A stretch of 64,000 nucleotides of DNA from Armigeres subalbatus (lineage: Eukaryota; Arthropoda; Insecta; Diptera; Culicidae): assembly GCF_024139115.2 (NCBI RefSeq), contig NC_085140.1:228500352-228564351 (forward strand). The letters are read 5' to 3'. This document shows, in pieces, positions 43,601 to 55,600 of this stretch. The notes under the pieces were generated by a model. The model worked only from the letters and a program-made list of their open reading frames with translations. It was not told where the DNA came from and searched no databases. Both the position numbers and the translations under genes were made by a program. The first letter of the stretch is position 1; each line of letters starts with the position of its first letter.

Positions 43601-46600
43601 CTTTTTAGAGTAGATAGCTCAATTTCCCATTTTTTAGCATTGGCCGAACTGTAAAAAATATTGAGGAAACATTTATCCTTCTTTAGTGCAGCAAATTCAT
43701 TTTATTACCTTTGAGCAAGGGCCAACTTTAACCGTTCATTTTCATATTTAAGCTGTTGTTCTGCAGAGGAAGTTGTCATACCATCACTGGATGAAGAATT
43801 GATAGACATCTGTTTCAGCTCGGTACTTATGGGATTCACATTATTGAGTGCGTCGTTGGTTGTGGGGTGAGAAGGGCTTTCAGTTTTAATATTCTAAAAC
43901 AGAGTTTTGAAAATGAGCTTTAATAGAATGTAATAGGCTATTCATGCTATATTATATATGATATAAAAACCCGAGAGTAACTATATGTTGTGCCTCAAAT
44001 TTTCACTGGAAAAAATGTATATGACGTTTTTATCAAACAGAAAAAAAGGAATCATCCGTTAACGGTGGTATCCAGAGATAAATGGTAGCAAAATAAACTT
44101 TTCATGATGAATTAGAAATTTATTGAAAAAAAAAATACCTGTGAAGAAATCAGTAAAGAAGCAATAAATATGTAATAATTAAATACAAGGAGATACAACG
44201 ATATAAAATCCTATCTACCAAGGAGATAAGTAGATAAGATGAGATATATCAATTTTTCATAAATACATCAAACTTAGTAACAGAAATTTTTTTCTCCCTC
44301 AACATTAAAAAAAAAATCACAATATATTGAGAAAGAAATACGAATTTTTCGATAAAAAATCAATGAAAATAGAAAATGGCCCGATCTAATCAATAGACAG
44401 CTGCAAACGCATTCAACAATTCACAATCTTGACCACAATTTGCACAAATCAATTCGGCTTCAACAATACATATGAAATCAGAAATGAGAAATATGTTTTT
44501 CTTGGATTTTACTATTTTCCCGACTACTGGAAATTTATAACTGGTGTAAATTTGCTAAATTTTTTGATTACTGCAAAAATTCGTCACGCACCCTGTATTT
44601 AAAGCCCAATCAATTCCGATCGGTTCATAATTGTACGAATCATATGAAACAAACCAAGAATGATTCAATGACTGATTGATATTCAACCTCATCAATTCAT
44701 CTGCGCATCGCGTCTTTTCGTACCTGTCGTATCACTACTGGCGAGAATCATTTCAACATAGTTTTAGTTGATTTCTGGTTTTATAATCGGCTCACCATAG
44801 TTCTGAATACACTAGATTCTGTTTTTGCACGATTTACATTTTCTCAATTTTGCACTCATCCTGAATGTTTAATGCATATTAGTTATCATGTGATTTTTCT
44901 TTGATTTATTCACACGAAACATTGTATTTTACTCGCAACAGTTAATTCGTTTTGTAATCGACATAAAATTCCATACTTCTTGGCTATTTTCTTGATGACA
45001 TTGTTGATATGAGAATCAAATTTCAATTTATCATCAATAATTACGCCAACATATTTAATTTCCCGAACGCGATAGGTGTTTCATCAGAATTGATGAAACA
45101 AAAACATTATCAATGAATCGATTTCGCGAAATTACCATGTATTTAGTTTTACTTATATTCAACTTCAACTGTTTGTACTTCAACCATCTACTTAGAGAAT
45201 GCAAATCTGTATTCAAGCGTGAAACAACATCATCGACATTTCTAGCTGCAATGAATAATAGGGCACTGCACGGACTGCTTCGTCTCTTTCTCGCTGCAAA
45301 GAAATTAGAAAACAACAAGGCCAGTAAACGTCAAAATTAATGAGGAACGAAAGAGAAGGAGATGTTTCCGTGCAGTGCCCTATACTGTGTCATCCGCGAA
45401 AAGATTAATGTTGCAAAAACGTAAAACCCGTCCCATGTCATTAATATCTTCTTCTTCTTCTTCTATATACATAAAAATGAATTTCTGTCTGTCTGAACCT
45501 TATAGACTCCGAAACCACTGAACCGATCGGCGTAAAAATTTGTATGCAGAGGTTTTTGGGGCCGGGGAAGGTTTTTAAGATGGTTACAGACCCTTCCCTC
45601 CTTCGGAAAGGGGGGCTCCCATACAAATGAAACATAAATTTCTGCATAACTCGAGAACTAAGCAGAGAATAAATCAATTTTAAACGAAACGAAGTTCGTC
45701 GGGTCTGCTAGTACATAATAAATAAAACGGGCCCTAATACACTTCCCTGTGGAACACCAAGATTGCTTGCCATGGGATTTGAAACACAATCATTAAAAAC
45801 AGTCCTTTGGATTCTGTCAGACAAATAGCTTCTGAACCAGAGTGTATGTATTTAAGAGTGGCGACACTGTCAGAATTGAAACAGAATTCATCTATCATTC
45901 CCATACAAAATCGTGTTCCAAACGAGCAGGAGACCTGTCAAATGCCGCACATGTCGCCACTCTTAATTACATACACTCTGTTCTGAACCTTTCATACGCA
46001 GAACCCGAGATTCCAAAGCGCTTGATTTTTTCCAACAATAAGGGCTTAGAATTTGTTTCAAAGGCGCGTTTAAGATCCAAAAATATAGCCATGACAGTAT
46101 CTTTACACTCCATGTTTTCTTTCCATTTGGCTAATACTAAGTTCAATGCGTTCAATGGTCTCACAAAAATGTCTTTCTCGATATCCCGATTGCTCTTGAA
46201 TTAACAAGTTGTAGATGTAGATGTACTGGAACTACTGTGACATATTTATAATAGCAAAATGATGTACCATCGAGCTATTCCGGTCCAAAAGTATAACCAA
46301 AACTCCGAAAAAGGCTTTGTTAACACCAAGATCAAGGAAGGTTTAGAAAATCATAAATAATATTTGTCTCTACCTTGAATGAATGCAGATGAATCACTTT
46401 TTGAACAGGTGTGATCAAAAATTTGAAATATGATGAAATATGAAAAAATCCGTATCAATTTCAATTCTGAATCAGAGTCAGACAAGCCCAATATCTGATA
46501 TAGTTTGGGATCTGACTCCAATCCAATCACGAAACACACGGCGGTAGTGCACAAACGATAAATGTGTACACAATCGTTTTGCGTCCCACGGGTCAACGAA

Positions 46601-49600
46601 AGATTATAATTATAATAAAATTACGATGAACATGTCTTGAATGTTGTGGCTTCTTTGGTATATATTTCCATTAAATAATTAAAGGGTCCATTCACAAATC
46701 ACATTACACTTTAGGGGGTGTATATCTATCTAAGCACGGCTTATACAAATTTTCAAGCTTGTCCTTACAAAAAGTGTTACTAGGTGGTGAGTATTAAAAG
46801 TGTTACTAGGTTGAATATGGCCAATTTCAGCGTTATGTGAATGAACCCAAGCTGATAAAGTATTCAGACAACGAGCTATATCTCGTGATAAATACTGTCT
46901 CGATATGAAACGTCATATACATTGTTGAAATCAATATGTTTACTTACCGTTGGTACATTACCAGTTACGGTAATGGGAGCATCAATGTTGTTAGGGTCGA
47001 AGCTATCGCTGTTGGACATCGAAGAGCGCGCTGTAACTGGAGATGCATTCGCGGAAGTAACCGTTGAGTTTCCATTGGTAGATGCTTTGTTAAGGGCATT
47101 TTTTGTTGCCTCCTTCACTTCTTGAAACTTTTCTATAAACTGTAGGGGCAAGCAAGGTGTCGATGTTAAATTACTTATTATTTCTTACCTTAAAATAATT
47201 ACCTTGCCAAGTTCCGCCTCTGACGCGAAACCCAAACCATATACGGTGTTAGCTCGAACGTCACTCCATTGCCCGAATTTTTGTGATGTTTGAGTAAACG
47301 TCATATTAGGAGTTATAGTCGAATTAATTACCGCCTGGAATTTGATAAACGTTGTTTATATCAAATTGTAAAAGTAATGAAAGAAAAAGTAATGAGAGTA
47401 ATTAACCAGTCAACACAAAATCTTATATGATGCAACATAAGATGCGAAACTGGAGACGATAGTACATGCGGAAGTACCTATATGGCCTTCACTTTAACAT
47501 CTTATGTGACATCATATATGATCTTGTGTTGACTGGGTAAGCTGTACCACGATTTTCACAGTAATTATCCTTTTTCCACTCGTATATCATGTTATAGGCA
47601 TGACATAACTATGCCAGAGATAGATATAAGAACAAGTGCATAAAATTGTTAAACCAGTTAAACCTCTTGAAATCGTACAATTCCATTCAATTCCACCACT
47701 TGATTGTATCTTGACAGATACGTATTTCGACCTCAACAGTAAGGCCGTCTTCAGTGTTTCGTACCTAACTCGACATCGACGATTTATTGATAAAATCTGC
47801 AATCTACCTGAAAATCTCACATAATATTCTTTATCTATATACATTGCTAAGGAATCATTAAGTGGACCCTATCCAAGTAACCGTCAGTGCATATATAATG
47901 CATGAAAAAGTGAATTATTTTGCCATTTTTATGCGGGATGAAAACTCAATAACCCATGAACGATTTTTCCAACGGATGTACTGACTACGTTCTCTACTTG
48001 AACAACATTGAATTATTCAGGGTTGCAAGTCCAGCAGATTTGCGAGCAAAGACGTAAGATTTCCAATCCGGAGATGGCGAGTTCATTCTCGGTCCGGTCT
48101 AGGATGTTTGCAGCAGATATGCATCCTGAACAGAACATGAGGCAAGAGCGTGCCTTGGTGTTCTTAGTTTTGAACTCTGAACACAGTTCAGTGTGCACTG
48201 GGTTGGTACGCAAGTAAAACGATCATGGTAACTAAGATTCCTTAGATTTGGAACTATGCAAAAACATACGAGCATGCTTGATTTCTATCCGTTAGATGCC
48301 CACGTGTTTTCTATTACTTGACGAAAAATGTATAGCATGCCGTCGCTTGAATTTGTTTTCCTAGGATACAAGTTGCTAAGTTAGGTAAGTGCTCTTGAAC
48401 AGTGTGCAGTGTTCAGAACATTTTGAACACGAACACTCGTTCTCGTGTTCAGATGCATCTCTGGTTTGCAGGTTGGAAATTTTCTCGACGCCCTGGGCAT
48501 AGCGTATCCATTAGGGTGGTTCAAAAAATTGATTTTGCTCCACAGTGCTCATCTGATTCTTTACCATGTTATGAGTGTCTTCTGAAAATTTGAGCTCATT
48601 TGGATTAAAACTGATTTAGCACAAGCCGTTTCAAGTTTGCATGCAAATTAGTATGGGAAGTTTATTTTTCATTATACTGTTAATGACGTTTCCCCATTAA
48701 GCGCAGGTTAAAAGAAAACCTACATAGCTTAAAGGAATACTCAACAGCTTTCACCCAACGAAAACCGCACGTTGATTAATCGCCCCAATAATTAGTAATC
48801 GATTTTAAGACAGGTTGCGAATCTTTAGTCATGATCGTTAAACTTCTTTGAAGGCATCACTGAAATCTGCAGTGCAACATAGTAGCCTGAATTTGTGTGT
48901 GCTATCTTTCGCGCCACGAGCAGCAATGTTGCCTGTTGATGAGTTATGCAATTAGCTCCAGAAACCCACGGTATAGATTAAATTCGATTACTAATTATTG
49001 GAACGATTAATTGAGATGCGGTTTTCACTGAGTGAAAGCTGTTGAGTATTCCTTTTAGCTACGTAGGTTTCCTTTTAACCTGCGCTTGATGGGGAAGCGT
49101 CATTAACAGTATAATGAAAAAATAAACTTCCCCATACTAATTTGCATGCAAACTTGAAACGGCTTGTGCTAAATCAGTTTTAATCCAAATGAGCTCAAAT
49201 TTTCAGAGGACACTCATAACATGGTAAAGAATCAGATGAGCACTGTGGAGCAAAATCAATTTTTTGAACCACCCTAGTATCCATTGTACTTGCCACACAA
49301 GGTACATTATCATACAATGGCGGCCATAGAAAAGCTTTCAACTAATAACTGAGGAAATGCTAATAGAATTCTAAGTTGGAAAGCAGGTCAAGTTCCAGTT
49401 GGAATGTAGAGCCATTGGAGAAGAAGAAAACGATACAATCGAACGAGATAAGCTATGGCAGCTAATGCACGAATACAGATTTCTGGATAAGCTGATACGG
49501 TTGGTCAAGGTGACGATATATCGGTTGATGTGCGTAGTTTTCTCGAGTTTCTTCGAAACTGACTATCTACAATACGCTCTTCAGGCCGGTAGTCTTCTAC

Positions 49601-52600
49601 GGAAACGAAACCTGGGCGATGCTCGTGTAGGACCAACGCGCACTAGGAGTTTTTGAAAGGAAAGTGCTGCTTACCATCTATGATGGTGTGCAAATGGTGG
49701 ATGGTACCTGGAGGAGGCGAATAAAGCACGAGTTACATCAGCTGTTGGGAGAACCATCCATCGTTCACATCGTGAAAATCGGACGACTGCACAATGGTTC
49801 GAAGGCAGCCAAAACCTCAAAAATCTAAATTCGTACTTCGGTCGGAATACTCGGAATTATATTTTCTCATTTTATAGAATACTTATGCGATTAAAATTCA
49901 AAATTTCACGAAGTTCTGTTGAGTTTTGACATTGTTTCATCATTTTAATTTGAACATGATTGTTGATTTCCAATCAAAAACGCTGTTTGACAAAGCGTTT
50001 AGATCAGCATCGAACGGCTTCAATTACATCGCTAACCCCAATATTATTTTAATACTGCATTATCAGGGTCTTAAATAGTATGCCTATGTCAACAATAGGT
50101 GACAGAACTCAACTTAAGTTAACTTTATATACAAATTTATTCAAAATACTCACATTTGTTTTATTGAAGTGCTCCAAAAGTATAGGCGCAAATGCTCATT
50201 AAAAGTTGCGATAAGCTGCTTTTTTTTAACGTTTTAGTTTAAAATGTGCTTAGTGTTTTTTGGTCTGTTTCTATTTGAAACCTTACAAATGCGTATTTTT
50301 TGTTCACAAGAACCTTAAGAATGCCTTTTTCTAATTATTAAATAGAAGTGTCTTGGGGACCGTACACTAATTACGTAAGCATTTTTTCTGGGTTTTTCAA
50401 ACAACCGAAAAATGTGAGATTTTTCCCATACAAATCAATTTTTATTTATATGGAGCGTAAGAAATATGCAGACCCCTCCTCCCCCCATAAGTGCTTACGT
50501 AATTAGTGTACGACCCCTTTCTTCCAAAATTTGCTCATAGCATCCGAAATTCTACCAATTTTAGTTTTTTCCATATGAATTTTATTGTTGGAATTTTGTT
50601 TCTGTCTCTTATTCCGAAATATGTAATTATGCTGAAAACTTTTCTATGGCATATGAAAACTCTTAGTATTGGATATAAGCATGGTTCATCAATTTGCAAT
50701 CAAAGTGATTCTACCTATAAAGAGTCAAGTTCTCATGTTTGAGCTCGAGCTAAACTGTAGAACACTATTCTTGCCAGCCATAGACAATGTTGGTACTGAT
50801 ATTTGAATTGTAATTAATTGTAATTGAACAGAGCACAAGCCGTTGGAAGTTTGTATGAAATTTACTACGACAACAGTAACTTTAGTCAAGAAACAACGTT
50901 CCGCAGCACTGTCCACTGACCTTTTAAAATATATTATTACGTTGTGAACAAAAGAACTTTAGCAAGCAAATAGATCGTCTTTTGTCTCGTCTTGTCTTAG
51001 CCCATGGACAGCAATTATTTTGATAAGAAAATTATTTAGAGCTTTTTTGTGAAATATCTTCACTTGACATAGGACGAGTTAGTACTACCCCATTTAATTC
51101 CACCACTTGAGTCAAAGGGGTGAGGATAGAGGATGTCGGAAAAGTGTCACGGTCCATACAAAATTTTCATAATTATTGGATCTTCCCTTAGAAGAAATAA
51201 CAAATATGTTTTTTGTCTTTCTCGTACAACAAAGCTGTACCGAAAGGCTATCGTTTCACTCCAAAATCGAACCTTTTATAGAAGTCTCCATGATGTTATA
51301 TACCAACCTGACCAATTAGTCATAACAATTTTATCAATGTGTGTTACAAATAACAATACTTGAAATAATTTTGTTATACATTCTCTGTCAAAAATGGATG
51401 AAAGAAAATTTCACGATCGTCATAACTTGATTATAGCGTAATGTATTATGCTTATTTTACAGAAAAACAAAATTGCCAACATTTTTGGTAGATAGGAATT
51501 GGAAAAAAACGAAGTTACTACCTACAGTATAACTTGATCATACATTCAAAGTTTAACCAGCTGGACAAATTTATTTGCCTACATTGTGGATAATCATAAT
51601 CTTTTCAATAACATAATTTATTTAAGCTATTTTCATCAGTATTGTGTAACACCTAGAGTTATATTTTTGTTCAATTAATAAGATATTTAGTAATATTTTT
51701 GTTAAAACTAGAAGAGTTACATTTTTTTGCCTTTCTCGTATACTAAGTATACGTAAAGGCTATATGATCACTCCAAAACCAAACTTTTGATAGAAGGCTC
51801 GGAGACCCATAGTGTTATGTACCAATCGACTCAGCTCGACGAATTGAGGTGATGTCTGTTTGTTTTTTTTTACAAGGGAGAATGCATTTACACACTAACC
51901 CAGTACACGTGCATTGTAGTTGCCAAACTACCACACGGAAGTGTACTGGAGTGTCGGACTCGACCATACCGGTAATACCGACTAAACTCCCTTGGGCTCC
52001 ACCATCGTTTCTCCCAGGAACTACCTCGCAGTACTACTTCTGGGGGGATGGCAGTACTAAGCGTACTCGCTCATTATCGCTCACACAGGCACACAGGCTC
52101 GCACACCATTCACTCCATTTGAGTCTTACTTGGATGCTCTCCCGGGCGCTCCGCTGCCATGCCTCGAGTTGTCAATAGCGGTAACTGCCTGGGCCTACAA
52201 ATATTACGCTACGACACTCCTGCCTCAGCACAAGCAGATCAATCACACCACTGCCGAAGCAGACCACACGCTACCCTGCCGAAGCAGGGACACTCCCCAT
52301 GCACCACATGTGCACAACTGTAGGTGTGTGGGTACAACCCACTGCTACCCTGCCGCCGAAGCAGCTTCTCCAAAGACCATTCGCTCCATGTGACCCTTTT
52401 CGGGTGCTCACTCTAACACTCCACTGCCATGCCTCGAGGTGTCGATAGGTCCCTCGACTCCTACCTCAGCATGTGCAGTCCATACTCAGACTTCTGCTGC
52501 GCTTCGAGGTGACAATAGCGGCGACACGCTATGACACTCCTGCCTCAGCACAACCAGATCACTCACTCCCTGCCGAAGCAGCTCACGCGCTACCCTACCG

Positions 52601-55600
52601 AAGTAGGGACACTCCCCAACTCACTCTAACACTCCACTGCCATGCCTCGAGGTGTCGATAGCGGTATGTAGGGACAAATCAACGATACTACGCTACGACA
52701 CTCCTACCTTAGCATGTGCAGTCCATACTCAGACTTCTGCTGCGCTTCGAGGTGACAATAGCGGTGACGCGCTATGACACTCCTGCCTCAGCACAAACAG
52801 ATCACTCACTCCCTGCCGAAGCAGCTCACGCGCTACCCTACCGAAGTAGGGACACTCCCCATGCCAATTGGCACTCTCGGGCTTGTGCTTTTGAAGCGGC
52901 ACACAGTCGCTTTGATAGAGTCTGCTTACGGGCACTTGTGGTTTTTTGGGAGGGATTTTAGCAGAGCCCACTGCTAAATCCCACCACGCCCTAGGCAGTT
53001 CTCCCTGACTCGCAGACAGCTGGGTAGGGGTCGTCAAGCCCTTGGACATGGTCCATGCTGTCCCTGCTGTCCCTGCTGCCCCCGGAAGAAGGAAGAAGGA
53101 AGGAGGAAGAAGGTAGAAGGAAGAAGAAAGAAGGAAGTAGGAAGAAGATAGAAGGAAGAAGGAAGAACGAAGAAGGAAAAATTAAGAAGGAAGAAGGAAG
53201 AAGGAAAAATGAAGAATGAAGAAGGAAGAAGAAAGAAGGAAGAAAGAAGAAGGAAGAAGGAAGATTAAACAGGAAGAAGGAAGAAAGAAGAAGGAAGAAG
53301 GAAGATTAAACAGGAAGAAAGAAGAAGGAAGAAGGAAGAAGGAAGATGGAAGAAGGAAGAAGGAAGAAGGAAGAAGGAAGAAAGAAGAAGGAAGAAGGAA
53401 GAAGGAAGAGGGAAGAAGGAAAAACGAAGAAGACAGATAGAAGAAGGAAGGTGCAAGAAGGGAGAAGGAAGGAGGCGTAAGGTGAAGAAAGAACTTCTCA
53501 TTTTTCACTGTTTTCTTTTTTTGCTAATTCGGCCTAATGGCCATTCGGCCTAATGACCGTTCGGCCTAATGACCTTCGGCCAAATGGCCTTCGGCCTAAC
53601 GGCCTTCTGCCTGATGGCCTGACACCGTGTTGAACTATACACGGTTGGTTGGTTGATTCGCTATACAGACGTGGTCCAGCATGCTTACAATCAAGGGCCG
53701 CATAGCAATTTTGAACTGCCGAAGCGGGCCGCAGTACATTTCCAACATTAGATTTTCATTTCATGTAGAATTTTAAAGCTTTTTCAAAATTATTTTTAAT
53801 ACACCTATTTCACATTTGAATAAAACTTGTTGTGATGAGTCTTCTTCAAATAACATACTAGTAAGCACATTTTATTCTACGGGTTTTATTACCGTAGCTG
53901 ACTTTCAGTTGATTCTAACAGAAATTTTTGTGGTAGTGGACTTGGCACGAGAAACAAATTTCGCATAATGTCGCCCGATACTGAGATTTTGAATTTTTAT
54001 TGAAAGATTGTTAATTGTTCACTACAAAACAGTAACGATTCCTAATTATGGATCGACTGTACGTTTTATTTATATTTATTGAACGGCTACTCAGTCTTAC
54101 AATTTTTACAACGAGTTTATTATTGATCCGACGTTTTGCCGCGGGGATTATGTCTTTTTCAAGGGAAAACACAAAAATATTTTAATAATTTTAATATATA
54201 TATAAGTAACGATTCCTAAACATCATTCTATCGGTTCAAGGACTGTCAATATGCAAAATTTGTGCGCGTAAGTTTATGGAATAATGAGATTGATTTGACT
54301 CTGATAATTTTATTTCTTATTTGGGTAATCAAAATATTGAAATCTCCAAATTCTGTGTCATTGAATAGATAAAAAGTAAGATGTCGAGACTCCACTGATC
54401 GTAACTTGTCGTGTCAAATAACGTCAAACATATTTCGGAGCCAGGTGAACTTGCCGGCAATTTTGAATAGAAATTGAATAAATCTGAATTCCGCACTATT
54501 TACCGTGTTTCCAGATTTCCGATCAATTGAAATTTACTGAAACTTTCATCAACTAATCAGAGCATGAACAAAAACTTGACTTCGTTAAAAAATTTAGGTA
54601 GTGAAAAGTACGTTGATATTCAGCTTATTTTCTGGAGTTAAAAAACAATTTAAATTATGTCAAATCCTAACTTGTATTGAAAGATTTTTCATTTCAGAGC
54701 AGTGTATGACAACATTATTTTGATCTCAAGTCCAACATTTAGTTCGTTTGAATATGTGAAAAAAATGGACGAATTTCCTATTTTCATAGCCCGGGGCAAT
54801 ACCATTGCAGTTGTTTTTTTTTTAAATCTTTATTAAAGAGACTTGCAGCCCTACGCTGGTTCGTCTCTGGGTAACCATTACTGTTCATAACAGTCAAAAC
54901 ATAAAATTAAATAATTCAAATACATTCAATGTTTTATGATTTTCTTCTACCCATTCAATCCATTTATCAACATAGTCGTACGGCGAGGGCTCATCCAAGT
55001 AATCCGCGCTGCTTGCATGCTCCATTGTATCATCGATCTTCTCTGTGCAATCGGACTTCTTTCTCGGTTGTTGCTCCTTTTGTTTTTTTCTCTTCTGTGT
55101 AGCAGGGCCGATTGGCGGCTTGGTAGGAATTTTTTCCTTGCTTCATGGGAACGGCTCGGTATGGATGCACTTACTTCCTTTGGTTTGTCGGTTGGTCTGG
55201 GTGTTGGGTTGTCGTTGGACGATACAGATGTCGGTTTAAAAACTGCTTCATTGTTGGACTTGAGTTTTGCTTCCTTCTTGTATTGTACACAAGTACTGCC
55301 TGGATGTAGTGGTTGTGCACAGTGTTTACATGAGGGAGGTTGGTTACGATAAGTAACCAGGGTTTGCTGTCCTTGTATGGTGACGAACGATCGGATGTGA
55401 TTCCGAAATGTCATAACCGCTATACGAACACCTGATGAGATGTTTTGATAAAGGAAATCTGAACCCCAACTCAGCTCCTTCACATCATGTACATCACCGT
55501 AGTGACGTAGAAAAACAGCAATTTCTTCATTTGAAACACTCTCGGAAAGGTCATGGACCTTAACCTCTGTGTATCCATTATCGATTTGCAATCTAATGCC

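Larger units (their letters stand above)
44940..46210 (-). pseudogene. Jockey-type reverse transcriptase fragment with three insertions
   Basis: RT domain of a Jockey-group LINE. N-terminal part at about 46200-45990: [18 protein letters not shown] and [18 protein letters not shown]. Middle at about 45835-45712: [21 protein letters not shown], then [10 protein letters not shown]. The catalytic FADD lies at 45390-45400. The C-terminal part (45250-44960) has [17 protein letters not shown] and [14 protein letters not shown] with frameshifts. Excising three elements (45838-45980, 45447-45711, 45261-45380) rejoins the protein at each point. It lies in a Homer intron in the same orientation as Homer. 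Both ends are truncated. Confidence 0.85.
48035..49428 (+). mobile_element. Feilai-like SINE with two 8-bp-TSD elements nested in it
   Basis: The SINE body is read in three pieces: 48035-48113 (GGCGAGTTCATTCTCGGTCC, a B-box-like segment, then GGTCTAGGATG), 48464-48511 (GGTTGGAAATTTTCTCGACG, CCCTGGGCATA) and 49277-49428 (TGTACTTGCCACACAAG to CCATTGGAGAAGAAG). The 5' start is uncertain. The two insertions are listed separately. Confidence 0.75.

Noticed and set aside
45842..45970. TTAA-flanked piggyBac-like MITE
   Set aside because: TTAA lies within longer inverted repeats. The true flanks are the 8-bp TTCTGAAC, and removing that interval restores the RT frame, so it is hAT-like.
53182..53508. 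Long low-complexity frames on both strands (Lys/Glu-rich or Phe/Leu/Ser-rich)
   Set aside because: They are translations of the GAAGGAA satellite; a heptamer array stays open in all frames and has no coding evidence.
54936..55352. 138-codon plus-strand frame opposite the gag ORF
   Set aside because: It is antisense to an intact gag with a zinc knuckle and has no features of its own beyond hydrophobic runs.
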